Shown here piece by piece: positions 1 to 9,615 of a stretch of 64,000 nt of DNA. A model generated the notes under the pieces. It searched no databases, had not been told where the DNA came from, and worked only from the letters and a program-made list of their open reading frames with translations. The stretch covers positions 37,592-101,591 of the forward strand of contig DIFZ01000029.1 in assembly GCA_002419385.1 (NCBI GenBank), read 5' to 3'. How positions within the stretch are numbered: position 1 is the stretch's first letter; every line of letters starts with the position of its first letter. A program made the translations under genes and the position numbers. The DNA comes from Geobacter sp. UBA5735. Its GTDB lineage: Bacteria > Desulfobacterota > Desulfuromonadia > Geobacterales > Geobacteraceae.

Positions 1-37
1 GCATTATGATCAGATCATATCCCTCCGCCCTGTTCAT
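1..37 (-). CDS. ftsW: FtsW, N-terminal fragment (cut by window edge)
   Basis: An ATG follows directly on the TAG stop of murD and opens a frame (MNRAEGYDLIIM) that runs off the window edge. FtsW, the septal peptidoglycan polymerase of the SEDS family, is the usual gene after murD in dcw clusters. Only 12 codons are visible, so the name rests on gene order and on a short hydrophobic start; it is an inference. Confidence 0.55.
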   Translation of the reverse strand, partial: MNRAEGYDLIIM

Positions 38-1396
38 CTACCTGACTCCTCCCTCAAGAGACCTGACCGCGGCGGAAAAGCAATCGCCCCGTTCTTCGTA
101 GTTTCTGAACATGTCGTAGCTTGAGCAGGCCGGGGAAAACAGCACCACGTCCCCCGGCCGTGCCAGGCGGTGAGCTTCCCGGACAGCCTCCTCGAGACTG
201 CCGACCGTTATCGTGTCCGTGAGATCCCCCAAGGCAGACCGGATCCGCTCCCTGGCCTCGCCCAGCAGGATGAGCTTCCGCACCCGTTCCCTGACCAGAC
301 CGGCAAGGGGAGCGTATTCGCCGCCTTTATCCTTGCCGCCTGCTATCAGAAGTATGTTCCCCGGGAAGCTTTCGAGGGATTTCACAACGCTTCCCACATT
401 GGTGCCCTTGCTGTCGTTGTAATATGACACACCATTCACAGTCGCCACAAATTCCATGCGATGGGGAAGTCCGGAAAAGTTCTCGACAACGGTTCGGGCT
501 GCAGCCGCATCGCACCCCATCAGGAGAGCGGTTGCCAGGGCAGCCATGCAGTTGTCCAGATTGTGAACACCCCGCAGCTTGAATGGCTGTGTGGGGAAGC
601 GCTCAACCCTGCCGTCCATCGTGAACGTGATGACACCGTCGCGGAAAAAGATGCCCTCTTCCAGGACGGAAAGCCTGCTCATGGGGACGATTCTCGCGGC
701 AGTGCGCCGGGAGCAGTCAGCCACCAGGGGGTCGTCGATGTTGAGAACCGCAAAATCAGTGCTTGTCTGGTTGGCAAAGATCCGCGCCTTGGCGTCGATA
801 TATTCCTGGAAGCTCGAATAGCGGTCCAGGTGGTCTTCGGTCAGATTCAGCAGCACCGCCACTTTCGGGTGGAAATTGACGATCCCTTCCAGTTGGAAAG
901 AGCTTATCTCAGCCACCACCCGCTGGACACGCTCACCCGAGGTCACGAGGTCGATGAGGGGTTGGCCGATATTACCGCCGACAAACGTGCTGAAGCCGCA
1001 TCCCTTGAAAATCTCGCCGGCAAGCGTCGTGGTCGTGGTCTTGCCGTTGGTGCCGGTTATGGCAGCCACGGGCGCATCGATAAAGGATGCGGCCAGTTCT
1101 ATTTCACTTATGATGGGAATACCGCAGCTTCCGGCCAGTTTGAGCGGCGCGATATCCATGGGTACTCCGGGGCTCACGACAACCAGGTCTGCCGACCGGA
1201 AGGTGTGCTCGCCGTGCCCTCCGAACTCGAACTCCAGAGCGAGCCCCTGCAGTGAATCCACGTACGCGGCAAGAGCTTCACGGCTTTTCGCGTCCGAGAC
1301 CGTCACCCGTGCACCGTTCAGGCTCAAAAACCGGGCTACCGAAGCTCCCGTCCGGGCAAGACCAACCACGACAATTTTCCTGTTATTCAACTCCAT
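38..1396 (-). CDS. murD: UDP-N-acetylmuramoylalanine--D-glutamate ligase
   Basis: MurD adds D-glutamate to UDP-MurNAc-L-alanine in the cytoplasm, the second amino-acid step of peptidoglycan precursor synthesis. The 452-residue protein has the normal family length. An N-terminal Rossmann-like part (VVVGLARTG near residue 9) binds the UDP substrate, the Mur-ligase P-loop GTNGKTTTT lies near residues 115-123, and the C-terminal ligase domain follows, with SDKGTN-type and ACSSYDMF segments. It lies 64 bp after mraY in the dcw operon and its stop directly abuts the ATG of ftsW, so translation is probably coupled. Confidence 0.97.
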   Translation of the reverse strand: MELNNRKIVVVGLARTGASVARFLSLNGARVTVSDAKSREALAAYVDSLQGLALEFEFGGHGEHTFRSADLVVVSPGVPMDIAPLKLAGSCGIPIISEIELAASFIDAPVAAITGTNGKTTTTTLAGEIFKGCGFSTFVGGNIGQPLIDLVTSGERVQRVVAEISSFQLEGIVNFHPKVAVLLNLTEDHLDRYSSFQEYIDAKARIFANQTSTDFAVLNIDDPLVADCSRRTAARIVPMSRLSVLEEGIFFRDGVITFTMDGRVERFPTQPFKLRGVHNLDNCMAALATALLMGCDAAAARTVVENFSGLPHRMEFVATVNGVSYYNDSKGTNVGSVVKSLESFPGNILLIAGGKDKGGEYAPLAGLVRERVRKLILLGEARERIRSALGDLTDTITVGSLEEAVREAHRLARPGDVVLFSPACSSYDMFRNYEERGDCFSAAVRSLEGGVR

Positions 1397-1460
1397 CTGT
1401 CTGCCTTTGCTTCATGTGGTTTCATACACCTGACCAAGCAGGCCAAACTCCGAACCTGCG

Positions 1461-2537
1461 TCACCGAATCTTGAGGGTCGAAATTGCGAACAATGCCAGA
1501 ATGATGGTTATGACCCAGAAACGGACGATGATCTTGGGTTCGGCCACCCCCTTCAGTTCGAAATGGTGGTGAATGGGGGCCATCCTGAAAATTCTTTTGC
1601 CGCGGTATTTGTAGGAGCCGACCTGAAAGATCACGGACAGGGCTTCGACCACGAAAATACCGCCAACGATGACCAGCAGGATTTCCTGCTTGGTGATCAC
1701 CGCAAAGGTTCCCAGCGCGCCCCCCAGCGGAAGCGATCCCACGTCACCCATGAATACTTCCGCGGGATAGGCATTGTACCAGAGGAACCCGAGACCGGCC
1801 CCCGCCATGGCGCCGCACAGGATCGACAGTTCGCCCGCACCCGGGACCAGGGGAACCTGCAGGTACTGGGAAAGCTTCGCATTGCCGGCAATGTATGCCA
1901 GGAGCATATAGGTACCGGCGTTGATGGCAACCGGGCCGATTGCCAGTCCATCGAGGCCGTCAGTCAGGTTGACGGCACTGCTGGCGCCAAATATCACCAG
2001 CATGACAAAGGGGATATACACCATTCCCAGGTCCGGACGGAGGTTCTTGAAAAACGGGATGGTCAACTCGGTGGAAAACCCGGGAGTAGCGTAGAGGACA
2101 GCCCCCGCCATCAGTCCCAGAAGCACCTGCCAAAAGGTTTTCTGCCGCGGCGACAGCCCCTTGGGGTTCTTTTCCACCACTTTCTTGTAGTCATCCAGGA
2201 AGCCGATCAGTCCATAGCCGACGATTATGGCAAGTGTTATCCATATATACCGGTTGGTAAGATCCGCCCACAGCAGCGTTGGTATCACGGTGGCCGCCAG
2301 GATCAGGACGCCACCCATGGTCGGGGTCCCCTGCTTTTTCAGATGCGATTCGGGGCCGTCGGTCCGTATCACCTGCGTAACCTGTATCGCCTGCAGCCGC
2401 CTGATCACCCACGGTCCCAGCAGGAAGGAGACGACCAGGGCGGTAATAACGGCATAGATGGTCCGAAATGTCAGATATTTAAATACATTGAATATATGAA
2501 AATCTGTTGCAAGAGGGTACAGAAAGTGGTAAAGCAT
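1461..2537 (-). CDS. mraY: Phospho-N-acetylmuramoyl-pentapeptide transferase
   Basis: MraY transfers phospho-MurNAc-pentapeptide from UDP to undecaprenyl phosphate, forming lipid I at the inner membrane. The 358-residue protein is mostly hydrophobic helices. The family signatures are present: the N-terminal TPTMGG segment, FLDDYKK with the catalytic aspartates, NLTDGLDGLA, and the C-terminal MAPIHHHFELKG loop that binds nucleotide. Its ATG overlaps the murF stop by one base (TGATG), a sign of coupled translation in the dcw operon. Confidence 0.98.
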   Translation of the reverse strand: MLYHFLYPLATDFHIFNVFKYLTFRTIYAVITALVVSFLLGPWVIRRLQAIQVTQVIRTDGPESHLKKQGTPTMGGVLILAATVIPTLLWADLTNRYIWITLAIIVGYGLIGFLDDYKKVVEKNPKGLSPRQKTFWQVLLGLMAGAVLYATPGFSTELTIPFFKNLRPDLGMVYIPFVMLVIFGASSAVNLTDGLDGLAIGPVAINAGTYMLLAYIAGNAKLSQYLQVPLVPGAGELSILCGAMAGAGLGFLWYNAYPAEVFMGDVGSLPLGGALGTFAVITKQEILLVIVGGIFVVEALSVIFQVGSYKYRGKRIFRMAPIHHHFELKGVAEPKIIVRFWVITIILALFAISTLKIR

Positions 2538-3952
2538 CAGGCACCAGCCCCTTTCAGTGTTGCCGGCCGCAGGGAATTCCTCAGGCCCTCGGCAACGACA
2601 TCCATGCGCATGCCGCGCGAGCCCTTCACCAGGATGCAGTCACCTTCCCTGACAACGCCCAGCAGGTCGTCCAGAATCTCCTTGTGGCTGTTTGCGACAA
2701 TTATGGCCGAATGAGCCAGTCCTTCCGCCAAAGCCCCCTCGGCAACGTTTTCGGCTCTCTCACCCGTGAGATAGAGTCTCGCCACCTTCCGGCCCGCCAG
2801 GCGGCCGACCTCCGCATGGGCGGATGCCGAAACACCCCCCAGTTCCAGCATGTCGCCGAGCACGGCTATGGCCCGGCCCTGCCCGGCCAGCTGTCCCAGG
2901 GTGAGCAGCGCGGCCTTCATGGAAGCCGGGTTGGCGTTGTAGCTGTCGTCAACCAGCAGAATTCCGCCCAGATCTTCCGGTGCAAGCCGCTTTTCGAAGG
3001 GGACAAACGCCTCAAGCCCGTCCCTGAGGTCCTGCGGGGAAATGCCGAGTGCGTGTGCGGCAGCTGCAGCGGCCAAAGCGTTCAGCGTATTGTGGCTGCC
3101 GAATGCCTTGAGCCGTACGGGAACCCTCCCCGACGGCAGCACCAGCAAGAATGACTGGCCGTCCCTGCCCAATTCCCGGTAGTCTTCGGCCCGGACATCC
3201 GCCGGGCCGCACCCGAAGGAGAGCCGGGCCACGCCAGGCGGCGAAGGCAGTGCAGAGACAAGGGGATCATCGGCATTGTAAACGGCATGCTGCCCGCAAA
3301 CCAGCCTCTGGAAAAGCTCGCCTTTTGCCGATGCCACGGCGCCGACAGTTCCCATGGACTGGAGGTGCGCCGGCGACACATTGGTAATGACTCCCACATC
3401 GGGCCGAGCTATTTCCGCCAGCCGGTCTATCTCGCCAGGTTCGCTCATCCCCATCTCCAGCACAGCCCAACGGTGATGTTCCGACAGCTGGAACAGCATC
3501 TGCGGCAACCCGATGAGATTGTTCAGATTGCCGGAAGTCTTCAGACCTTCGCCTGTCCTGCCCAGGATCGATGCGAGCATTTCCTTGGTGGTCGTCTTGC
3601 CGTTGCTGCCCGTAATCGCCGTGATCGGCACGGAAAAACGCGAACGGTGACCGGCCGCAAGGTTCCCGAGGGCACGCAACGTGTCCGCAACCGTTATACA
3701 GGTTGCCTCCCCGCGTACTGCCGCTTCTGCTGTCTGACTGTCCGACGTGATGAACACCTTGATGCCCCTGGCGAGCACGTCGGCAATGAACGCGTGGCCG
3801 TCGAAGCGCTCCCCTTTCAGGGGGACGAACAGCTCACCCGGTTCGATCGTGCGGGAGTCTGTGGAGACACCGTGCACGGCGGCGCCTGCGTCTCCATGCA
3901 CAGTTCCCGTGACGGCTCCGGCAATTTCTGCCGCGGTGAAAAGTGTTTTCAT
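2537..3952 (-). CDS. murF: UDP-N-acetylmuramoyl-tripeptide--D-alanyl-D-alanine ligase
   Basis: MurF attaches D-Ala-D-Ala to the UDP-MurNAc tripeptide, completing the pentapeptide. The Mur-ligase P-loop TGSNGKTTTKEM and the DSYNANP motif of the ATPase domain are visible. A longer frame opens upstream, but the ATG at 3952 (MKTLFTAAEIAG) was chosen because it forms an ATGA overlap with the murE stop and matches the usual N terminus. The protein is 471 residues with this start, normal for the family. Confidence 0.96.
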   Translation of the reverse strand: MKTLFTAAEIAGAVTGTVHGDAGAAVHGVSTDSRTIEPGELFVPLKGERFDGHAFIADVLARGIKVFITSDSQTAEAAVRGEATCITVADTLRALGNLAAGHRSRFSVPITAITGSNGKTTTKEMLASILGRTGEGLKTSGNLNNLIGLPQMLFQLSEHHRWAVLEMGMSEPGEIDRLAEIARPDVGVITNVSPAHLQSMGTVGAVASAKGELFQRLVCGQHAVYNADDPLVSALPSPPGVARLSFGCGPADVRAEDYRELGRDGQSFLLVLPSGRVPVRLKAFGSHNTLNALAAAAAAHALGISPQDLRDGLEAFVPFEKRLAPEDLGGILLVDDSYNANPASMKAALLTLGQLAGQGRAIAVLGDMLELGGVSASAHAEVGRLAGRKVARLYLTGERAENVAEGALAEGLAHSAIIVANSHKEILDDLLGVVREGDCILVKGSRGMRMDVVAEGLRNSLRPATLKGAGA

Positions 3953-5481
3953 GAAACAGGCTCCAAGTCCCGGCATGCCATTGCCGCTTCCTCGCGGTCA
4001 TCGAAATGGTGCTTTACCGTACCGATGATCTGGTAGTCTTCATGGCCCTTACCGGCAACGAGCAGGATATCGCCCCGCTTTGCCAGCCTGGCGCCCAACC
4101 TTATGGCGTCACGGCGAGAGACCACACTGACAAAGCCTTTTTCTTCAAAGCCGCCGGCCAGCTCGGCCGGTGAATACTCCCTCAGGTCCAGCGGCTCGAC
4201 ACCGGCCCTGACCTCATGAATGATAGCTCCCGGGTCCTCAGTTCGTGGGTTATCGGAAGTTATGATTGCAAGATCGCTGTAACGGGCCGCTATCTCTCCC
4301 ATGATGGGCCGCTTGCCCCTGTCACGGTCTCCGCCGCAGCCGAACACCGTGATTATCCTTCCCGTTGCAAGCTCCCGGATGGTTTTCAGCACATTTTCCA
4401 GTGCATCGCCGGTATGGGCGTAGTCCACCAGGACAGTTATGCCCCTGTCGTTTTCGACAGGCTCCAGCCGACCCTCGACTTTGCCATGAACCTCGATGCC
4501 GGCACGTATCGCATCGAGCGGAATCCCCAGTGCAGAGGCTGCCGCTACCGCCGCAAGTATGTTGTAAAGATTGAAGCGGCCGACCAGTCTGGACGTAAAA
4601 ACGGTTTCTCCACCAGGAGTGACAAGGATTCCCGTTGTGCCGGTCGTGGAGAATACGACATCCCGTGCTGAAACTGCTGAATCGGAAACGACCCCGTACG
4701 TAACAACCTGGCAGGCACAGGCATCTGCAATCCGCTTGCCCGACGGATCGTCCATGTTCACCACGGCACGCCTCCGGGGCTTCGCCTGATCCGGTGCCAG
4801 CAGCTGCGAAAAGAAGCGCTGCTTGCTGGCAAGATAGGATTCCATATCGTGATGATAATCGAGATGTTCGCGGGTCAGGTTCGTAAAGATGCCCACATCG
4901 AAGCTGCAGCCGTCAACCCTTCGTTGTTCCAGGGAATGGGAGGATACTTCCATGACAACGGCCCGGGCGCCCTGATCGACCATCTGGCGCAGTATCCTCT
5001 GCAGATCGGCAGATTCCGGGGTCGTATGGGGTGCGGGGATTGTCGTTTTGCCGAAACGGTAGTTGATGGTTCCCAGAACCGCCGCGGGAATGCCTGCTCT
5101 TTCCAGTATGGATTCGACAAGGTATGTCGTTGTGGTCTTGCCGTTGGTGCCGGTTATGCCGATCATCGGTACGCGTGAAGTCGGATGGCCGTAAAAAGCC
5201 GCGGCCATCAACGACATGGCCAGCCGGGAATCCGGAACGGCAACAGACGGAATCCCTGCCGGTACGTCAGCAGTATCCTCGATCACCAGGCCGGCAGCGC
5301 CGGCCGCTACCGCCCGGGATATGAAGGCATGCCCGTCGGCAGCCGCTCCCCGCAGCGCGAAGAACAGCGAACCGGGGCGGACTGTACGGGAATCATAGCA
5401 AAGCTCCCGTATTTCCGGGTCATTATCGCCGTCGATAGTGAGCGGCATCGGGATGGATTTCACAAGCTCGGATAACAGCAT
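3949..5481 (-). CDS. murE: UDP-N-acetylmuramoyl-tripeptide synthetase, meso-diaminopimelate type
   Basis: MurE adds the third residue of the stem peptide. The 510-residue protein carries the P-loop GTNGKTTTT near residue 111 and, in the C-terminal domain, the DNPR motif (TSDNPRTEDP) that in characterised MurE proteins selects meso-diaminopimelate rather than lysine, so a Gram-negative type wall is expected. It starts 57 bp after the ftsI stop and overlaps murF by ATGA. Confidence 0.97.
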   Translation of the reverse strand: MLLSELVKSIPMPLTIDGDNDPEIRELCYDSRTVRPGSLFFALRGAAADGHAFISRAVAAGAAGLVIEDTADVPAGIPSVAVPDSRLAMSLMAAAFYGHPTSRVPMIGITGTNGKTTTTYLVESILERAGIPAAVLGTINYRFGKTTIPAPHTTPESADLQRILRQMVDQGARAVVMEVSSHSLEQRRVDGCSFDVGIFTNLTREHLDYHHDMESYLASKQRFFSQLLAPDQAKPRRRAVVNMDDPSGKRIADACACQVVTYGVVSDSAVSARDVVFSTTGTTGILVTPGGETVFTSRLVGRFNLYNILAAVAAASALGIPLDAIRAGIEVHGKVEGRLEPVENDRGITVLVDYAHTGDALENVLKTIRELATGRIITVFGCGGDRDRGKRPIMGEIAARYSDLAIITSDNPRTEDPGAIIHEVRAGVEPLDLREYSPAELAGGFEEKGFVSVVSRRDAIRLGARLAKRGDILLVAGKGHEDYQIIGTVKHHFDDREEAAMACRDLEPVS

Positions 5482-5538
5482 GGCACCTCACAACACTCAA
5501 CAAAACGCACAAGGTTCCCAGCGGAACCGACCGACTGC

Positions 5539-7512
5539 TCAGGCAGACGGAACGAATTTCACCCAGACCTGGTCACCCGCGCCGATCGTGCTCCCCGGCG
5601 ACGGGTTCTGCTCCACAGCGCGGCCACTCCCTATTATTTTCACGTTAAGGGAATTCTTTTCCATATATCTGAGAACAGACCTGATGCTCATACCGTGAAA
5701 ATTCGGCATCGAAGCGCCGGCACTTGCCTCGTCGATCGCCCCTTCAGCTACAACTTCCGGCTGTGCCTGTTGCCTGCCGGCAACCTCCTTGCCGTCTTCC
5801 GGCCTGGCTTTCAGCGGACCGGTCGGCGTTACCTTGAGGTAGCACAGCGACTGGTGCGCTATTTCGCGGAATGCGGGCGCCGCAACGACGCCGCCGTAGG
5901 AACTGGTTTTCGGCTCGTCGACGATAACGAGAATGGAAAGCCGCGGATCCTCTGCCGGAACGAAGCCGAGGAACGAGGCGGTCCGCTTGCTGGCTGAATA
6001 ACACTTGGTGACGGGGTCGACCTTCTGAGCAGTCCCCGTTTTGCCGGCGACCTTGAATCCGTCAAGCGAAGCATTCAAGCCAGTGCCCCCTTCGCTGGTG
6101 ACGGATGCCATCATCCGCGCCACCGCCTGGGCGGTTTGCGATGAGATGACCCGCCGCCGGACCTGGGGCGCATTCTGCTGGATTATTCTCCCCGCATCGT
6201 CGCTGATTCTGTCGACCAGGTACGGCTTCATCAACAGCCCGCCATTTGCCACCGCCGACACCGCCGCAAGCAGCTGGACCGCAGAAACCGAAACACCTTG
6301 CCCGAAAGAAATGGTTGCCAGATCGATACCGTACCAGCGCCCCTGGTCCCGCAACAGGCCGGCCACCTCTCCCGGCACATCGACCTCGCTCCGCTCGCCG
6401 AAACCGAAATTCTTCAGATAGCCGGAAAGCCGTTCAGGACCCAGCCGGCTGCCGATTTTGGCTGCGCCGATATTGCTGGAAAACTTCATGATCTCGCTTA
6501 CCGATAACGCTCCGTACTTGTGCGTATCGTGTATGACACGGCCGCCGATGGAAAAGCTGCCGTTTTCGCAGTTGAAGTTGTCGTTCGGGCCAATGACCTT
6601 TGCCTCAAGGGCTGACGCAATAAGGAAAACCTTCATGGTCGAGCCCGGTTCGAAGCTGTCTGCCACAGCCCTGTTCCGCAACGTGTCATGGGGATAGCGA
6701 TGGTATGCGTTGGGGTTGAACGAGGGGTAGGAAGCCATTGCCAGGACCTTGCCGGTGCGGGGTTCCATGACCAGGGCTATCCCGCCGGCGCCCCGGCTCT
6801 GGGACACTGCCTTGGCAAGTTCTTTCTCAGCCAGGTACTGGATGTTCTTGTCCAGGGTGAGAGTTATGTTATAGCCCTTGGACGATTCCTTGATCACGGT
6901 GCCCTTGAGCGCGATGTCCCGGCCAAGGGCGTCGCGTTCGGTGATCAGGTAGCCGGTATTGCCGAGGAGCTGTGAGTTGTACTTGAGCTCGATGCCTTCC
7001 AGTCCCTTGGGATCGAGGCCGGTAAAACCAACCACATGTGCCGCGACTTCCGAATTGGGATAGTACCGCCTGGATTCCTTGACAAAACCTATGCCCTCAA
7101 GCTTGAGCGCCTTGATTTTTGCCGCGACTTCGGGAGATACCTGCCGCTGCAACCAGACAAAACTTTTTTTGCCGGCAAGTTTTTTCGCCAGGATGTCGCG
7201 TTGCACCCCCAATAGAGGCGCCAGCCTGGCTGCCGTTTTCTCAGCATCCACTATCACGACAGGCTCGCCAAAACAGGAGTCGACCTCTATGGAAACCGCG
7301 AGTGCGGCTCCGTTGCGATCATAAATGGTACCCCTGGCAGGCGTCAACGGAACGATCTTCTGGTGCTGGCGATCAGCCAGCCTGACCCAGTCGTCCTGTT
7401 TGATTATCTGGAGATAAAAGGCACGGGCAGAGGTAATGACAAAAAAAATGGCAAAAGCGATCCCTACGATGCGGATGCGGATTCGGGACCACTTTTCCTT
7501 GGTGTCTTTCAT
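5539..7512 (-). CDS. ftsI: Peptidoglycan transpeptidase FtsI (PBP3-like) with C-terminal PASTA domain
   Basis: This division-specific penicillin-binding protein cross-links septal peptidoglycan. Of 657 residues, about 12-32 form the single membrane anchor, 55-200 the dimerisation domain and 230-560 the transpeptidase. The catalytic motifs are STMK (serine 291), SSN (345-347) and KTGTAQK (491). Residues about 600-655 form one PASTA domain, which E. coli FtsI lacks but which is common in deltaproteobacterial and Gram-positive homologues. Its ATG overlaps the ftsL stop by 4 bp. Confidence 0.96.
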   Translation of the reverse strand: MKDTKEKWSRIRIRIVGIAFAIFFVITSARAFYLQIIKQDDWVRLADRQHQKIVPLTPARGTIYDRNGAALAVSIEVDSCFGEPVVIVDAEKTAARLAPLLGVQRDILAKKLAGKKSFVWLQRQVSPEVAAKIKALKLEGIGFVKESRRYYPNSEVAAHVVGFTGLDPKGLEGIELKYNSQLLGNTGYLITERDALGRDIALKGTVIKESSKGYNITLTLDKNIQYLAEKELAKAVSQSRGAGGIALVMEPRTGKVLAMASYPSFNPNAYHRYPHDTLRNRAVADSFEPGSTMKVFLIASALEAKVIGPNDNFNCENGSFSIGGRVIHDTHKYGALSVSEIMKFSSNIGAAKIGSRLGPERLSGYLKNFGFGERSEVDVPGEVAGLLRDQGRWYGIDLATISFGQGVSVSAVQLLAAVSAVANGGLLMKPYLVDRISDDAGRIIQQNAPQVRRRVISSQTAQAVARMMASVTSEGGTGLNASLDGFKVAGKTGTAQKVDPVTKCYSASKRTASFLGFVPAEDPRLSILVIVDEPKTSSYGGVVAAPAFREIAHQSLCYLKVTPTGPLKARPEDGKEVAGRQQAQPEVVAEGAIDEASAGASMPNFHGMSIRSVLRYMEKNSLNVKIIGSGRAVEQNPSPGSTIGAGDQVWVKFVPSA

Positions 7513-7844
7513 TTTACAATAATCACCTGTTGTTCGGTCGGCAAATCCATTCCCAGTTCACCCTTGGCGACCGTCTCGATGCGGGCAGGGTTCTTCAGCG
7601 TGGCAACCTCCACCCGGAGCATTTTCTGCTCCTGCTGCAAATTCCTTACGAGCCGGTTCGATTCCGTAAGCTGGAGATTCAGATCGACGACCTTGAATCG
7701 CGACCAGACATGGAACAGGGACAGGAGCGTGAGAAGTGCCAGGACGGTTATCAGATACGGGAACAAATCCCATCGCTGGGCGACCGCCGCCTCGACTTTT
7801 CCGGGTGCAACGAGCTTGCTGAACGCTGTTTTGACTGCCGGCAT
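7509..7844 (-). CDS. ftsL: Cell-division protein FtsL
   Basis: A 111-residue bitopic membrane protein: a short basic cytoplasmic N terminus, one hydrophobic helix at about residues 27-45 (YLITVLALLTLLSLFHVW), then a coiled-coil periplasmic part. FtsL sequences diverge, so the name relies on this topology, on position between rsmH and ftsI, and on size. The start at 7844 was preferred over one 25 codons upstream because AAAGGA lies at correct spacing before it and the longer form would overlap rsmH. Confidence 0.88.
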   Translation of the reverse strand: MPAVKTAFSKLVAPGKVEAAVAQRWDLFPYLITVLALLTLLSLFHVWSRFKVVDLNLQLTESNRLVRNLQQEQKMLRVEVATLKNPARIETVAKGELGMDLPTEQQVIIVK

Positions 7845-7863
7845 GGGAACGGTTCCTTTCCCC

Positions 7864-8802
7864 TCAGATTTTTTCGACTGCCCGCAACTTGGCACTGCGC
7901 GATCTCGGGTTTGCGGCAACTTCTTCAGGACCTGCGATTAACGGCTTCCCCGTTATTTTCCGTACCACCGGAGTGCGCCCGCACACACAGAGAGGCGCGC
8001 TTTTTGGGCATATGCAGCCTCGCGAAAGGTCGTTGAAAACGGTTTTCACCAGTCGGTCTTCCAGTGAATGGAATGAAATGACCACCAGTCTCCCTCCGCT
8101 CCGGAGAGCTGCCACGGCAGCCGGCAGCACCGTTTCAAGAGATTCAAGTTCTTCATTGACCGCTATGCGGATAGCCTGGAAAGTTCTCGTTGCCGGATGG
8201 ATTCTCGCCTCCCACCGTGCCCTCGGTATGGCGCCGGCTACCAGGTCCGCAAGCTGCCGGGTGGTTACGATGGGAGCGGCCTTTCGTGCGGCAACGATGG
8301 TTGCTGCGATCCTTCTCGACCAGCGTTCTTCGCCGAACCGCCAGATGACGCTGGCAAGCTCGCTCTCAGAGAGGGAATTCACCAGGTCAGCCGCGCACGT
8401 GCCGGCCGAGGAGTCCATACGCATATCCAGCGGAGCATCCTGCTGGAAGCTGAACCCCCGCTCCCCCTTGTCCAACTGATGCGACGACACGCCAAGGTCA
8501 AGCAGCATGCCGTCAATCTCTGCCACGCCCTCAGAGCGAAGGACTTCCGGGAGCCGGGCAAAGTTCGCATGAACCAGCCTCACGCGTCCACCATAGGAGG
8601 CCAAGGCCGCTGCCGCGGCATCCAGCGCGTCGCGATCCCTGTCCAGGCCGATCAGGAGCCCGTCAGGAGCAGAAGCATCCAATATGTCGCGGGCATGCCC
8701 GGCGCCACCGATGGTGCCATCAACGTAGATACCTCCCGGCTTGGGGAGCAGACAGGCGGCAACTTCAGCCTGAAGCACCGATATGTGGTGGAAGCTCCCC
8801 AC
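7864..8802 (-). CDS. rsmH: 16S rRNA (cytosine1402-N4)-methyltransferase
   Basis: RsmH (formerly MraW) methylates N4 of C1402 in the decoding region of 16S rRNA using S-adenosylmethionine. The 312-residue length is typical. Visible signatures are HHISVL at the N terminus, the SAM-binding YVDGTIGGAGHA, LLDLGVSSHQLD and the C-terminal VVISFHSLEDRLVK. It starts with GTG, and that GTG shares a base with the mraZ stop (TAGTG), so the two genes are translationally linked. Confidence 0.97.
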   Translation of the reverse strand: MGSFHHISVLQAEVAACLLPKPGGIYVDGTIGGAGHARDILDASAPDGLLIGLDRDRDALDAAAAALASYGGRVRLVHANFARLPEVLRSEGVAEIDGMLLDLGVSSHQLDKGERGFSFQQDAPLDMRMDSSAGTCAADLVNSLSESELASVIWRFGEERWSRRIAATIVAARKAAPIVTTRQLADLVAGAIPRARWEARIHPATRTFQAIRIAVNEELESLETVLPAAVAALRSGGRLVVISFHSLEDRLVKTVFNDLSRGCICPKSAPLCVCGRTPVVRKITGKPLIAGPEEVAANPRSRSAKLRAVEKI

Positions 8803-9284
8803 TACAGACCCAGTTCCGCCAGCGCGGGCGAGTCAACCGGGAAATTCTGGTCATCCTGGCGGCGAACCTTCTCCCATTCGGCAAGACACCAGATCTCAGC
8901 CTTGTTCAACATTCCGGCAAACACTATTTCCCGCTCCATGGCAGCATTTTTTCTCAAATGGGGCGGGATCAGTATCCGCCCGAGCTTGTCGGCGGAACAC
9001 TCGACGGCAGGAGCGACGATCCTTCTTTTGACAGCTGCCAGCTCGGCAGAGGAAAGCCCGAGCCCCGTGCCGATCGCGAGCTTTTCTTCAAGAGCGAGCC
9101 ATTCATGGTAAGGATATATGGCAAGCCCGGAGCAGGAGACCCCATCAGCCAGCCTCACCGGATTGGAATTGGTGAGAAAGAAGCGCTCGTCACCAAAAGA
9201 TTCCGCTAGAACTTCACGGAATTTCGCCGGAAGGCTCGTACGGCCCTTGGCATCTATGGTGGTGTCGAATACCCCCCTGAACAT
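8802..9284 (-). CDS. mraZ: Transcriptional regulator MraZ
   Basis: MraZ is an AbrB-like dimer that binds repeats in front of the dcw operon and, in E. coli, represses it. The 160-residue protein begins FRGVFDTTIDAKGRTSLP, with the DxKGR signature of the SpoVT/AbrB-like fold; the second copy of the fold is near CSADKLGRILIP (about residue 95). It is the first gene of the cluster and its own promoter carries three evenly spaced GTGG boxes, as expected for autoregulation. Confidence 0.95.
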   Translation of the reverse strand: MFRGVFDTTIDAKGRTSLPAKFREVLAESFGDERFFLTNSNPVRLADGVSCSGLAIYPYHEWLALEEKLAIGTGLGLSSAELAAVKRRIVAPAVECSADKLGRILIPPHLRKNAAMEREIVFAGMLNKAEIWCLAEWEKVRRQDDQNFPVDSPALAELGL

Positions 9285-9302
9285 TGCCTCTCCCGGATTT
9301 TT

Positions 9303-9337
9303 CCACGATTTACCACTTTATACCACTTTGGTGTCAA
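9303..9337 (-). promoter_or_regulatory. dcw promoter with three MraZ-box-like direct repeats
   Basis: On the minus strand a perfect -35 box TTGACA (9332-9337) is followed by GTGG at 9323-9326, 9313-9316 and 9303-9306, exactly 10 bp apart, with A/T-rich spacers. E. coli MraZ binds GTGGG repeats spaced by 5 nt, i.e. the same 10-bp period, here upstream of mraZ itself. A -10 box is not clear; GTAAAT at 18 bp from the -35 is the best candidate and would lie between the second and third boxes. Confidence 0.72.
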
Positions 9338-9615
9338 ACTATACTAATGGACCGGAAGGTTGTCAAGGCAAAAGTAGTCTGAAAAAAGAGAATTTTTCCA
9401 AGATTTTCCAGGGGGTTAAGCACCGCGGGACGTGCATGGCGGGAATGGCGCCGGGCAACATTAATAACCTAACCAATTCAACATGTTACGCATACACAGG
9501 CCGCTATGGGCCCGGCGCGTACGAAAGCGGAAACCGATGTGTGGCAAGGAATGGTGAAATGGAAAACCCTTCAAGCGGCAGCGAGGATGTATTGACAGGA
9601 GCTAATCCAGGCTTC
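9338..9615. other. Intergenic stretch upstream of dcw, no gene seen
   Basis: Between the dcw promoter and the stop of the next minus-strand gene there is no open frame with a ribosome-binding site, and no convincing terminator hairpin was found. It presumably holds the 3' end of the upstream transcript and promoter-flanking DNA. Confidence 0.5.
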
